Source: Numida meleagris
Lineage: Eukaryota; Chordata; Aves; Galliformes; Numididae
Direction of reading: 5' to 3'
Length of the DNA: 64,000 nucleotides
NCBI RefSeq assembly: GCF_002078875.1
Contig: NC_034411.1
Location: 50,731,695 to 50,795,694, forward strand
This document shows, piece after piece, positions 1 through 13,325 of the stretch. The notes under the pieces are model-generated. The model saw only the letters and a program-made list of their open reading frames with translations, did no database searches and was not told the origin of the DNA. Position 1 is the first letter of the stretch; every line of letters begins with the position of its first letter. A program made the translations under genes and the position numbers.

Positions 1-3000
1 TTTTGAATAGGTATGCAGTGTCAAAATCAGAAGCTTAATTTTAACTTAGAAATGAATTCCTGAACAGTGTTGTAGCCAGTAAGAGAAAGCGTTGCTGCAT
101 CAAATGGGAGATGTAGGTATCTAATTGCCAACATACTGTAGTGATCACTGACCTAATAATATTCAAAAACAAATTAAAACAGGTATTATCCACTTGCATT
201 TTAAAAGTGACTTTACTGTCATGATAAAAATGCCCCTGAAATGCATTAATTATTTGTTTCTGCTTCCTGCAGGACAGGAGAGAAGAGTTATATGTGTGTG
301 TCCCTCCCCTTGGGTGCCATCCTTGGTGAGAGCTGCAATGACTGCTTTGCTGCATAAAATGGGCTGTATTTTATGGCAGAATGGCTTTGTCTGAGTTTGA
401 GGAGACCAGAAAAGCCAGTGCCCTTCCTGAAAGCCAAGGAGAGGCTCCTCCTGGAGCTTCTCTTTGGGCTGCAATGTTCTTGTGGCACAGAATCTCACCT
501 CTGGGTGCTGGGAGATGTTATGTCCTGCTTTTTTAGAAAGTGAAAATTGTAAATTTGGTTGCACTGGATCAGGAGAGCCCAGAAAAACTGAAACCAAGGA
601 CTCTACAGTTCAACAGCAACCAAAACCAGCCCACTAGCTGATAGCTGCAGTGCCACTTTTCTTGAGTCGCCTCTGGGCCCATCTGACCACGTTGAGTTGT
701 CCCTGTGCTCTAAGCCAGCGAGCAGAAGACTGTCTATAACCTTTCTGCTCAAAGCTTTAAATGTGATAGAATGACTTGGTAAATGATTGGACAAATTCTA
801 GGGCTGTCTATGGGAGGCTGATGGGCTGGGAAAAGAGGTAGCAGGCCCTCTGGAGCCACAGTTGGGTTAGTCTGGTGCCGTAGGCCAGGTGTCTCAGTGA
901 TCCAGTCTCTGAAGCTCTGTACAAAAGTTGAACAACTCTCACTGCATCTTGCTGTCTTTCCAGAAGAGGCAGTCCTACACTTTGTGGTGTCACCTCACCT
1001 GTCAGGGAACACCTTTGTCCCCTGGGAGACAGGCACGGAGGCAGACAGGAGGTGTTCCTGAGGTGGGAACCCACTCTGTGGAGTGGGTGAGGAGCTCACG
1101 GGCATTTCTGCATCCACCTGTTTCCTGTGCCGTGGCTTTGAATTGCCCTCTCCTGAGAATGTGTGCTTTTTCCATCACCTCTGGAAGAGCTTACCACTCT
1201 GACCCTGTGAAAAACTGCAAGAGCAACTTCTGTGCTTTGACTGGTGCTTGGGACGGTGGCCCTACTGTGGGCTCTCCTCATCTCTTTGGTGTTGCATCTC
1301 CCATATGATTTGCACAGAGCACTGAATTTTTTCTCTGTAGGTTACCGTGTGCGTTTTCTTGTTTTCACCGGGGAAAGTGTTTGGTAACATGGCTCAACCA
1401 CATAATCGTCTTCAAATCAACCCAAAGCACTTTTCTTTCTATGTTGCTCTTTAATGCAGTGAAGTGTCTACTTTGTAGTTATGCTTGCAATTTTTGTCGT
1501 TCCAAGTTTCCCAACCTCTTACTTCTTAAGAACTTGATAATATGTTTGTCATAGGAAACAACTAAAATCATGTCTCTGTCTTCCTCTCTGTCCCTGGGAG
1601 TTTGTTTTTTTTAAGAAAAACAAACAAACTAGAATTCATAGAGTAAACTAAACAGTGTAGGAATTTGCACATTTAAATCAATCGGGATGAAAAAGCGTAG
1701 TACATCATGTCAGCACTTGCAATGCAGATCTGTGCAGAGTCATATGGGTTAACATAGATTTCCTTTCTTTACCACATATGCAGAGAAATGTGTTTATGCA
1801 GTAAACAAACAAAAAGTCACTTCATGCAGCCTTTTTTTTTTTTTCCTAAATAAGCTTCTTTTAACATATTCAAAGAATGTATGGGGGGAATTAAGATTAT
1901 TTTGGGAGTGAAATGAGGAAGATGTAGAGTCCTCACTGGAATGGTACAGACATCCTTAATCACCTTAATGAACAAGCTTAGTCTGGGTCCCTTTTGCAGT
2001 AAGCAGTATAAGACAAAGGCTGCCTGGGACACCTTTATTATACAAATGTAAAATGAACTACTTCGTTTCCTGCTTGACTGTTACTTTTAGTGAAATGCAC
2101 TGCACCAGACAGCTCCCACCGTTTCTTACAATCTGGATGTCTCAGAGTAAAAAGCCAAAATTGATTTAGTTTCTTTAACTGAAAGATTTCCCCTTAATGC
2201 AGCAGTTTTGACAGAAGATACTCTTCCAGACTTTACAGTTTGGAGGTACTGACTGCCCCTGATAAATCCTCTAAAATGTTTTAAAGTGCATAATTGGGGC
2301 ACTTGAACATAAAACTACAATTATACACTTGTGTATTAATTTTGTTTACAGATAGATATGACTTCAGCCTGGCCGTAAATGAGAAGGAAGCATTTTGCTT
2401 TTCTTGTAAGAATTTGTTTTGTGAATGCTCAAAAACAAAAGTAAGTGTTGAGATAGTAGCATGAAACAACCAGACTTGCTTGGCGTTTTCTTAAGCTTCC
2501 AAGAAAGGGAAGGAGTATGTATAGATACACTGGAGATGCTTGAATGTCTTGAGAGAATAGTAGATATTATAAAGATTGACTGATAAAATGTAACATTTGA
2601 GTTGAGATTAATTAAAAAAAAAAAAGATTTTAGTAGCATGGCACAATGAATGAATGAACTGGGTGGTTGATTCTTCCTCAGTTTTTAAGTGGGCAGTTTT
2701 CAGTCTGTCAGAACAGGTCTTTTGGTGAGTGATGTTATAGTTAGAAAGTTTCTTGTTTGTTTTTCTGTTCCATTTTGAGGATAATGTTACATGAATTGGA
2801 TTATCTGTAGTCAGATACTTCTATTTAGCAAATGTTTCTGAGACTTACTTGTGGTAACTGATATGAGGAATAATTTACAATAATCATCTTATTCTGAGTA
2901 TAATAAAAATGTAATTATTTAAGGAGTTATTATGTGCTATATGGTTTCAACTATGAATTTATAAGATTGATGTCTTTGATGTTTCTGTCAGGGTTCTTTT

Positions 3001-4040
3001 GATGTTTTCCAGTGCTAAGTAGTAGGTCAAATTAAATAATAGAAGTAGAATAATTCAAATATCTGAACTCTTTGAGCACAGAAAAGAGACTGAAAATTTT
3101 CTTTTAAAAATACTTCCAGCAATATTTGAAGTCATAGCTGTATTATAATTGTAAGATGTAGCGTTCAGTCCATTATGTAAGTGATCTTATTTAAGAGACT
3201 GACTTGTTTTTATCTGTTCCCAATAGAAAGGGGAGGAAAAAAAACAGCACAAAGATTTGCATCTTTGAATCTTCCTCTGAATATGAAGGGTTTGGGATAG
3301 AGGCTGCTTTTTTTCTTTTTTTCTTCCAAGCAAGCATAAGTACTTCAGAGTTTTTGCCAGTGTTGGTAGAAATATTGCTATTAAGGGATAGTACTGTAGG
3401 AATGAGATCCTGATCTTATGCAGTTAATTTATTATCATCCAGCTTAGCATTATACCAGGCTGGTAGAGACATAATCAAATTTTCTTTTCCAGTTGGTTCA
3501 GCCAATCATTCTGTTTGCCTCAGAATTCCTTACTGTGGGGAATTTTTAGTGTCCAGATGACAAGTATGATTTTGATTTTGCTTTAGTGGAGGAACTAGCA
3601 GAACTTGGGCTGTACAAATAACTACATTTGTCATAGAAATTGCTAAAACTAAATGATAGCTTTGGGAGGTTTTGTCTTTTATGTTGACTTCCTAGGCTGT
3701 GGACACTATTTGGGGGGTTGATATCCATAATGAGAACACAAAGAGCTGTAAAGCTGTTCTCCTACTGCACGGATGTAGCAAGTTTTTCATGTTTAGAAGG
3801 GTGATATCCCTTAGAAAAGTGAACTGGCAGTGACTTGCATAACAGCAACCTGCTGCTCCGCTGGTTCAGAGCCTGGCCCAGGAGGCAGAGCTAACCCAAA
3901 CATGTCAATCTCATGAAAAGCCTCTGGGCCAAAACCAGAGGGGTTCTGTGTTCAACACCAGAAACTGGATGTGTCCTTTGGCTGTTAATTTCGTACTAGT
4001 ACACTAAATTGAGATACATTAAGAGGAGCTTCACACCACT

Positions 4041-4465
4041 GAATCTCAGAATCTTAGAATGGTTGAAATTGGAGGGGATCTCTGGAGGTCATCTGATCAA
4101 ACAGCACTGCAGGGTCAAGTAGAGCAGGATGGATCCTTGGCAAAGTTTCTGGGCGGCCTGCTCTAGTTCTGGGTGACTCACACAGTAGAAACATGTTTCC
4201 TAATGTTCAGACAGAACCTCCTGTGTTTCAGTTTGTGTCAGCTGCCACTTGTCCTGGCACTGGACATCTCTGAAAAGAGCCTTACTCTGTTGTCTTTGCA
4301 CCTTTCCATCAGATACTTACATACTGATGAGCTCCCCTCTGAGCCTTCTCTTCTCCAAGCTGAACAGTCCCAATTACAATCTCTTCATAATCCTTATGGC
4401 CCTTTGTTGGTCTCTTTCCAGTAGCTCCATGTCTGTTGTACTGAGGAGCCCAGAACTGGTGTGAC
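4041..4465 (-). mobile_element. Old 5'-truncated CR1 LINE, 3' end
   Basis: The + strand begins with GAATCTCA, GAATCTTA, GAATGG, the inverted form of the ATTCTRTG-like octamers that end CR1 elements. It continues through diverged versions of familiar CR1 landmarks: 'GGATCTCTGGAGGTCATCTG', 'CTCTTCTCCAAGCTGAACAG' and 'GAGCCCAGAACTGG'. The element is therefore on the minus strand, with its 3' end at 4041 and truncation near 4465. It covers the 3' UTR and the last part of ORF2, is substitution-rich, and has no intact reading frame. A second CR1 3' end starts only about 40 bases further on, in the same orientation. CR1 membership is firm; the subfamily is not. Confidence 0.88.
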
Positions 4466-4505
4466 ATCAGCTGTACTGATGTTCTGTACCTAACTATTGA
4501 TGAAA

Positions 4506-5476
4506 CACAGAATCACAGGCTGGTCGAGGTAGGAAGAGACTTCTGTGTCCTTTTGGTCCCATCTTTACTCAAGCAGTGCCACTCAGAGCAAGGTGCCCAG
4601 AACCATATCCAGTTGACTTCTGATATCTCCAAGGATGAAGATTCTGTAACATCTCTGGAGAACCTGTACCAGTGATCTATCATCCGCACAGTACAGAAGT
4701 GTTTCTTGATGTTAAGATGGAATCTCCTATGTGTTCCAATTTATACCCATTGCTTCTTGTCCTGGCACTGGGCATAGCTGAAAATAGCATAGCTCAGTTG
4801 TCTTTGCATCCTCTGTTACATCTCTCATGGTCCCTAAGGCTACGTTCAAGCTTCACATCACCAACAAGCCCCCTTCTTGTATGAGTATGAGATCCAGCGG
4901 AGCACCTCTCCTTTTTGTCAAGATGTTGTCCTTAATGCTGTCCGGTATTAGTGGACAGCCTGGATTGCTTATGCCCTGCTGTGTTGCCCCTCCAGCAGAT
5001 ACCAGTGTGGTTGAAATCCCCCATGGAGACTGAGGCTTGTGAACATGGGACTGCTTCCAACTGTGCCTCTTGTCGACTGGTTCTTCCTGGTCAGATGGCC
5101 TATAGCAGATGCCCACCAAGTGTCACTCATACTGGTCTGATCTTCAGTCTTTGCCCCTCATTATCCATCCTTGGGCAGAGCTCCATAAATTCCAGCTGTT
5201 CTCTCAAACAAAGGACAACTTTCTCTCCTCACCTTCCCATCCTGTCCTTCATAAAAAGCCTGTATCCTTCCTTTGCATCACTCCAGTCATGGGAACCATA
5301 CCCCCACATCTCCATGATGTCAACAAAAGGAGCTGCACCCACATCTCCAACTGATCATATTTTTTTCCACATGCTGCATGCGTTTGTGTACAGGCACTCG
5401 AGAGAGGCACCCTGGTGTGATGATTTCCCAGAATGGATCTGTGGGTTTTTAATGTTACGTTCAGCTTACTTCTCAA
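4506..5476 (-). mobile_element. Old CR1 LINE with endonuclease remnant joined to 3' end, RT missing
   Basis: A minus-strand CR1. Its 3' end starts at 4506 (CACAGAATCACAGG) and CR1 3' sequence runs to about 4820. From about 4826 to 5476 the minus strand encodes pieces of the CR1 apurinic-type endonuclease in shifted frames: CLYTNACSM (near 5398-5372), EMWGYGSHDWSDA (near 5300), CYRPSDQEEPVD (about 5107-5072), MGDFNHTGICW (5024-4992), RGAPLDLIL, then a SLR-DHE end matching the family's SDHE. These run in the expected order, so most of the domain is present, broken by frameshifts and stops. The whole RT domain that should lie between EN and the 3' end is absent. Old and inactive. Confidence 0.88.
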
Positions 5477-8400
5477 GGAACTTGGAACCCCAGGAGGATG
5501 GAAGAGTTGAAACTGCAGTTCTGGAACATCAAAAGTGAGACGTTAGCATAAGCAAACACATCCATCACCACAGATGTACTCAAATGGACCAGGGTAGAGT
5601 AGTGGAGTGGAGAGGCAGAGGAATAAATAAGAAAAGATATAATAAGCAACTATAGGAGAGTGAGGGCATGCACTGTGAAGGTCTGTGACAGCCCACAGTC
5701 TAGTGAAACTCAACAAGTTTGGGTAGGAAGAGAAGAAGGGCATGAGTTGCTGAAGATCACACTGCATCACTCCCTGTGGAAAACATTTTGTGTGCTTCTC
5801 TTGCTGTTTTTAAGATGTACAGTGAAGAGCTCTAAATGATTTCAGATGATTTAGCTGTGATAGCCATTAAGCTTAGATATGGTGAGGACAGTATTCATCA
5901 AGATGGAGAAGCATGTAAGCGAATTAGAAAGCACTCTCCTTCAGTCTTGAAAGAGACTGGAAGAAAGAAGGAAAACTCGAGGGTGTGCAAGTTACTGGGG
6001 AAGCAGTGGTAAACGGGGTGTGTGCATTTCTCCTTTTTTCACTGCTACAATTAAATAATAATATTTGCATTTCTTCCAGCTATCAAGATGGTATGCGAGA
6101 AGAAATGTAGAAAGAAAGAGATTTTTCAGTTTCCAGTACTTGTGTTGAGACTCTGTATAAATGTATAAAAATGGAAAGTTACTCATGCAGTTAGATTACC
6201 TGCTATTCAGATTCAACCCATACCTCTCATTTGTGTTCCTTGCTTTAGAAGGTTTGAATGGCACTGCAAAGCTTGTCTGAAGAAAAATTTTGATGCGTGT
6301 GTATTTTTTTGAACTAATTTATTTAACCATCATTTGTGAAACAGTGGTCAAACGGTTGCTGCTCTACTTCCTGCAGAATAAATGGCAAATAGGGGATTTG
6401 GGAACCAAAGATTGCTGGATAGTTTGTAGATGCACAAGCAGTTCCATGTGATAATTTATATATATTGATTAAAAATTAGGTTAAACACAAGCTTTTGTGT
6501 TTTTCTTTAACTAATGGCTGACATTTCATAGGTGAGTTTCACGCTATTAATGCTGTGAGGGATAGGGTTTCTTGTTTGCTTTTTAATGAAGCACTGTTGG
6601 AGACACTGTAGAGATCAGGAAAGCTGGCACTGGTTGTGGCAGTTCTGATGTGCTTTTTAATGTTGGTTTGTAAAATGGAAACTTAAGAAGATTACACGAT
6701 CCCTTTTGTTTTGATCATTAAACAAAAAGAAAAAAAGGAAAGCAGATATAAGAATAGATATGTGACTCATTTAAGTGTGTGTGTGTATATATAGACACTA
6801 TGATTTCTCTCTATTTTTAATACAACATATCAAAATAGCTCTTCTGAAAAAAAAAATACTGCCAAGTTTTAATATTCTCTATGGTATTGGTCTGAAGGGA
6901 TGGATATAATGATATGGAATTCTGTTGCTAGAGATTATCGTATTTTCATCTCTTCCTTTACAAAAAGGACCAAATGTTGTATTAGTACAAACTAAAGCAG
7001 TATACAAATCAGCACTACCAGTCTCTTACGTAGAAAAAAAATCTTCCTGTTGTTTTTAGATTCAGCTGTTTATATCTCCCTTGAAACTAATTTTAGCTCA
7101 TGTAAAGCATGCAAATTTTTTTTTTATTTTTGTTTGTTTGCTGTTTTTAGGGGAAGGTGGGGGCAGGAGGTGGTTCTGATAGTGGCATAGATTTAGCATT
7201 TACAGCAGAGGTAGTTTTCATCAATTTCTGACAAGGGAATCAAAGTGTTCTTTTTTGGAAGGCGAGATATTGCTTTTCCTTATAAATGATTGACTATTTT
7301 GTGGTGGTAGTCTTTATTTATTTGGCTCTCATCGTGAAGAATAGCAAACTTATTCAAAACCTCAGTACATCAAAAATATGTCAATACATAAAACATAAGT
7401 ACTATTCCATACTACAGTCTATGCAAAAAACTATGTTAATAAGATGTGAAGGTTGCACAGCTAAGAAGTCAGAAAACATAAATGATAAGATTCTAGCGGC
7501 CACATTAACTGAGCCACATTTCACATCCTCTGTATTTTATGAAATGTCTTTGACAGCATAAATCAGAAATAGAAGGTGCTATATATGTGCAACATGGCTC
7601 GGTTAATGTTGCTTTTGGAACCTTAACTTCTATATTTTCTGACTGGAGAGTTTTTTAATCATGTAATCTTAGTAGTTTTTTACATTCTGTTTTTTTATAG
7701 TTTCTCTTTTTTGAAAGAGAGGAAAATTGCCTGTACTAATAATGGATTAGCTCATGTTGCTTAAATTTAAACTACAGTAAAAGGCAGTATATAGAGAGCA
7801 CCTTGTGACACGTGTGTGTTTGATGGCGTGTACATTGCTTTGACAACTGGTGTAATCCTATGCTGCTGTGCACCTTTTGAGGAAAAGGGAACTACAGACA
7901 TGTGTTTGAAGTCCTGTCCTTTCTGTCCTGCACATTACAGTAGTACGGGCTATGACTGCATTGCAGACTGCAGCACGGTGTGAAGATACTTGAGCTACCT
8001 TTTTAAACTAACTGGCTTGTGTACAGGAAGCATCCAGTCTAGAAGAGCATGATCCTCCGCATGACCTACGTCACCCTTCTGCAGAGCAAGGTGAATTAAC
8101 GTAGCATGGATTTTAGTGTAGGCTTCTTCCTATATCTGAGCTGGTTTGCAGATTGGTGTACTGCACTGCAGTCTTCAACATAGACGTGCATTTAATGACT
8201 CTGCAGAATCTGCTCCCTTGCACGTTCTAGAGTCAGGATTATTGTGCTGTGACATAAAAGTGATTTCTACCCCTTTGCTTTGTGCTTCTGGGTCAGGGTA
8301 GGCCAGTATCAGGCTCAATGTTAATATTTTAAAGTCTCGTAATACGATTTTTAAGTTCACACTGAAATGTAAAGGCAGGTAGTCTAAAAAAGACAGTAAC

Positions 8401-9185
8401 ATAGGTGAGCGTTGTAACCAATGTCTTGTCAAAAGGTCAAAGATATAAGTGATAAGTAGTAGTAGAATTTGCAGAATGTATGAGTAAAATGCCTTAGCAT
8501 GAGGGTTTCTGATATACTTCTCATTAATAATCTTGACATTAACACAGCTTTTTACTTGATTTCCTTTTAGATTTTTTTTGCCACTGTGAGAAAGATTTGT
8601 ATGTGCATAAGCACGCTGGGGTTGGATGCAGTGATTTAAGAAAGAGAACCACAGTGTACTAACTGTGATAGAGTCTTCACTGCCACTGAATGTGTGCCGA
8701 AGGATTTTCCTATGCTGCAAGCATGTTATATTCCTCCTACTGTAATGCAGCTAAATGCACTATTCAAGACCTGCGCTTATGTGAACTTGAACATTCTAGA
8801 TATGAACTGAATTTTTATATGTAAGTGAAAGCAAGAGTGGTAATTTTCCCGTATAACTATTCCTATTCAAATATATGGAGTAATGGCTCATTTAAATGTA
8901 TGGGGCAAAATTCTTATGTTTTGGTGGATGCTTGGCTTTGGACATTTAAGATTGAAAGGGCAGATTTTTCAGAAGATGATCAGAGTTTTATTTGATGTTT
9001 TAATGGGAACTTTGTGACAACTGCTTTATAGTTAACACTGAAGTCACTCCTGTAAACCTAAAATAATTAAAATTAAATTTGGATATAGAGTTTTGTTTGC
9101 TGCATGAATGTACTGCTTCAATTCTTAGAGTGAATTATCAGGTGTACCCCCCTGGGAATCCCAATTGCTATGCATTTTGTATTTT

Positions 9186-9231
9186 AATTTCTGTGTGATT
9201 ACACATAGAATTTCTATGTGATTACACAGTG
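9186..9231. repeat. 23-bp tandem duplication, two copies
   Basis: AATTTCTGTGTGATTACACATAG (9186-9208) is followed at once by a copy at 9209-9231 that differs at a few positions. Each unit contains TGTGATTACACA, itself a near-perfect palindrome. A related TTACACAGTGTT string occurs again near 9290. This looks like a local slippage or duplication product. No function is evident. Confidence 0.8.
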
Positions 9232-10607
9232 TTACAGTTAATAGGAAAGTGGAATGTTACTGATGATTGCTTCTGAAAACAGTACTTATTACACAGTGTT
9301 GGAGTTTGTTATACTGTTTCTCAGCGAAGTTCATTGTTGCATCAGGTACAGTCACTGCAGTCCCCCTTTCCTCTGACTGTCACCCCTGCCACTGGAGTTA
9401 TCTTTCTGGAAATGTGACTTAATGTCAGCCCTTGTTTGGATTTTTGTATTATGAATGTGTACTTCAAGACTTCTGAACTGTGCTGATACCTGCTAGTGAA
9501 GTTGAGCAGGGCCCGCCTTCTTATTTTGAGCACCAGAGAGATTGCATGTAGAAGCATTGCAATGGCCAGTGCTGCCAGGGTTATTTCCTTGGTATGTGCA
9601 TCTCGTGCTAACGAATGTTCAGGCGAGTCCCAGCATGGTTTGGCGGAGCTTTTTGTGATAGGGAACACAGAAAATCCCTTCCGTTATTGACTGGACCTAG
9701 CCATTAGGATGATTTGAAAGTGCAGTAGCCGCGTATTGCTGGTATTATTATTATACCTGTGCTAACACACTAATTCTGTTACATTTTAATTTTAAAAATT
9801 ATGATGACTGTAATGTCGTCTAATGATCCTTCTCCTTTGACATTAGCTATGGATTATGCATGCAGAAATTGCTTAAAACTTCCCTGACTATCAAGGCATT
9901 TTCTGGACAAAGAACGTCTGCCACAAGACCCCTTCTTCAAGCACGAATTAAAGATAATGGGTGAAGTTATAGGTTTAGTTGGATTTCTCCCACCTCTGCA
10001 TTCTGTCTGCCACTTTTATCCCTCTTTTCTTCTTTCTTTCTTGGCCATTAGAGTAGCTTAATCAGAATGGTCAGTCATACTTCTCCCAGAATAATGCTAT
10101 TTGTGCTCTGCAAGTCAGATAGGACACAAAGCAATTATTACGGTTTCTCTGTATATTCTGTATATTCAGACTCATTCTCACTGTACTGTCCCAAGAACAT
10201 ATGTGTTACCACAGGTATGCTGAAGTTTCCCAAATCCCGGTCTGCTGTGTTGTGTACATCACAACAAGTGTGGGTGTGAGGCAGAAAGGGAGGGAACTAT
10301 TACCTTAAGAAGAAAGATGATGCTTGGGTCATTCACTCCAGGCACTGTAAGTAATTGGCTTCAGATTTGTTTTGTTCTGGGGAGATTTTAATTAAGCTTC
10401 TTTATATGCTGTTTAATAAACATTTGTCCATAAGCGGTATCTTGTGATCCACATCAATAAAGCAGGAGGATTAATTTGCATGTTGTTGTTTGTTATTTAT
10501 TTAAATAGCCACAGAAATTATACCGAGTGTTCTACTAAGGCAGTGGTGATGGGTCGCTGCGCTGTCTGTATGACTTCCAAAAGTATCAGGATTATTGTGT
10601 GAGGTTT

Positions 10608-10639
<32 letters not shown>
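10608..10639. repeat. (TTG)n microsatellite
   Basis: About ten uninterrupted TTG units. On the minus strand this reads as a CAA/CAG-like Gln run in a chance open frame, which is not a gene. Likely length-polymorphic. Confidence 0.95.
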
Positions 10640-10640
<1 letters not shown>

Positions 10641-10947
10641 TCCTTTAAAAGGAAAAAAAAACACAAGAAATAGCTTAGGTTGAAAGAACATGGACGAAAA
10701 TTCCAACATAAATAACTAATACCTAAGGTCAGAAGAAGAGCCCAGTACCCTCTTTGATACCACTGTCTGGAAGCAGAATGCTAGGGAAAATATTTAAGAA
10801 CTTGGAGCGGTCTCCCAGCTGTTGGTAGTAAAGGTGTTATTTCCTCTTCGGGTTACTTGTTACTGAGGTATCTTGCAGAACAACGTTCCCTTGCTTTTCT
10901 CCCTTGCAGGGGAGAAACATGCTTTGCAAAGAGACGGTTAGAACGTG

Positions 10948-13140
10948 GAGATGGCTGCACTGGGTCAGATCAAGGTTTCACGTAGCCTGTATCCCATCTC
11001 CAGCTCTAATTGGATGCCCAGAGATGAGTTGGAACAAAGCAAGCGTATGATACTTCCCCCAGCACTCCTCAAGCCTCCAGCTGTTTTCAGCTCAGAGTCT
11101 TCCTGAGCCAGATGTGGCTCTGTATATTTGGTAACCCTCAGAGGATGTATCTTGTCTGAAATTGTCCAGTCTGTGCTTGAGTCCGCGTAAACTTTGATCT
11201 TTCAAAACATTGTTTGGCAAGAAGTTGAAAACGTCAGCTACCTCTGTGATTAGAGAACCTTCCTGTACCTCATTTTGAAGTTTGCTTCTGCTAGCTTCAT
11301 TTAATGCCTTCTAGTTTTGTTGGATGCAATGATTTTGTAGCTATCTACTGTATTGTCATTTCCTGCTGTCTTTTCTAATCTTGAAGAGTTCTAGCTTATG
11401 TACCTCTTGTTCCACACCTTTGATCATCCTTACTGCATTTCTTGGAACCTTTGCTTTTGACCCCTTCTAATAAATATAAGAATTCTGAAGAGAGGGATTT
11501 TTCCTTTAAAAAGCCATGTTTCTTAGTTCTCATCTTCATTATTTTTCTTTGTAGTCATTTATCCAGTACAAGCCATCAGTTCTGTGCAGTCTTAAATTCC
11601 TCAAATCTCTTTTTAAACTGTACTTTGGTTCTTGCATACCAAGGCATCTCTGAGTTACAGGTTACATACCACCATTCATAATTCATCTATTTCATTCTTG
11701 AGTCCATTTAGGCCTATGGTGTATATTGTCTTTAGCATTACTTACTGTTTGTTTGTCAGTTTGCTCCATGATTAGTTCCATCATACTCAGACACATTCTT
11801 CAAGTCGTTCCATGAAGAGGGATTCCAGCAACTCCCAAGGTTTTTTCCACATTGCATGCTAGTGCAAAGAAAAAAAAATAATTAAGCTTTTCTGTGATGT
11901 CTCTGTTTTCTCTGAATCTCCTTGTATACCTTGATCACCACTTGGCACTTCAGGCTCTCTGGCAGACCTTCTGCTCCTGATGTGTTTGAAGAAATGACTC
12001 ATTGCTTATTTGATTCCCTTTCCTAGCTGTTCTCCAATTCCTTCTGTCCTGCCTTATTACATGTGAAGTGCCAGAGTTTACAGTCTTTTTTGTTTTCTAC
12101 ATTTGGGCTTGGTGTTGACTTACTGAAGGATGCCTTTTTGATTTTGGAAACCAACTATGAGCCATGCTGATGTCCCTTTGCTGTTCTGAGGTCTTTAATA
12201 GGTGGTGAATATTGGTTCTCTGCTTTCCATGTGGTTATTGTTAAGTAGCTTTGATGCTGCCAGTCAGATTTTATTTCTCCTAGCTGTCTGTTCGAGCTTC
12301 CTTTTAACAAGCTTTCTCCTTTTTATGTAGGTAGACTCTTTGAAGTTAAGAACAACAACAGTAGACTCCTGGTTTTTCATTGTTCCTGTAGGGATGCTCA
12401 GTTTAGCTGTGTTGTGGTCACTGATACATCGTGGCTCTGCAGCTGTAGACTTGGAACAAGATGATTCCTGCAGCTCAGGACTCAGCCAAAGGCACTGGCT
12501 CTTCGTGCAGCCTTTCTTAGCTGCAGATCTGTGGAACAGCCTTTGGCAGTGTTCTAGTGCTTTGGGCTCTGCACTGTGTTCCACTTGCTCAGTCTATGTG
12601 CAACTAGTTGAAATCTCTCACTAGAATTTTATACCTTGCCTATGATCCCTCATAGCATGCTGTTGTCAGTGTAGCCATAGTCTGGCCATGCCTGGCAGTC
12701 CCAACACTTGTTCTTCCTAATGAGAACAAACTCCAGACCCCTGCTACTTCAAGGGGTGGAGTTCTGTATTTCTTAAAGTCTTAGTTTGTCATCAGCTGTC
12801 TTTCATTTGTATTTATATCCTGGGATGATGCGAAAGTGTCCTGCTAATTGACTTCATCTATGGGATTTGTTATGGGACTGCTGTTGGTGCTTTTGTCTGA
12901 GGCTCGATGTTCCAGTGATCTAGTTTCTCTACTACTTTCACCCATTGTGTGGAAGGCAATGTATTGTTGGGTTTACTACTTGTCACCCTGTTCAATCTAC
13001 AGACTGTGTGCCTGTTTTCATTATTTCACTCTTCTCACCAGTTTCACTCAGTAACCCAGAATCTCCATGTCTTCATTTGCAGTAGCATGGTTCATGCTTT
13101 TGGACCATGTCATCTTCTCAGCACATCTCTTCCGTTTAAA
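10948..13140 (-). mobile_element. Ancient CR1/L3-like LINE, endonuclease and linker remnants, 3' end present
   Basis: The + strand near 10948 reads ATGGCTGCACTGGGTCAGAT, then a diverged 'GGTTTCACGTAGCCTGTATC' motif typical of the 3' end of CR1 subfamilies shared by birds and turtles. Matching 3' sequence continues to about 11450 (CCTTTGATCATCCTTACTGC). Further up, the minus strand encodes ORF2 pieces: ISDHN near 12430, LNFKES near 12345, AWL followed by basic linker sequence, and FFKHIRSRR with EPEVPSGDQG near 11990-11900, which is the linker just before RT. An RDFN fragment near 12620 fits the endonuclease GDFN motif. Stops and frameshifts are frequent. No RT motif was recognised in the 300 or so bases between the linker and the 3' end. 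The upper boundary is approximate. Confidence 0.72.
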
Positions 13141-13325
13141 AATATTCATTAAAAAGGGTTGACATGGTAACACAAAAATGTCGGTGAAGTAGTGCCAAAG
13201 AAAAATGATGTGCAGGGAGAAAAAGTGCTGAAGTTGGGTTCAAGTGTTGACTTTAGGAGTTAGCAAGAACTAGGACTACCAGCTCCTGATGAAAGTAGTA
13301 AAAACAGATCAAGTTGTGATAGTTT

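Noticed and set aside
4951..5538. 195-codon open frame on the + strand, the longest in the window
   Set aside because: It runs antisense to the CR1 endonuclease remnant. It resembles no protein, and the minus strand explains the sequence.
6770..6794. Short GT/AT dinucleotide run
   Set aside because: Only a few units long; not worth a separate repeat entry.
8175..8720. 181-codon open frame on the minus strand
   Set aside because: No recognisable domain, no splice or promoter context, and biased composition typical of chance frames in AT-rich intron.
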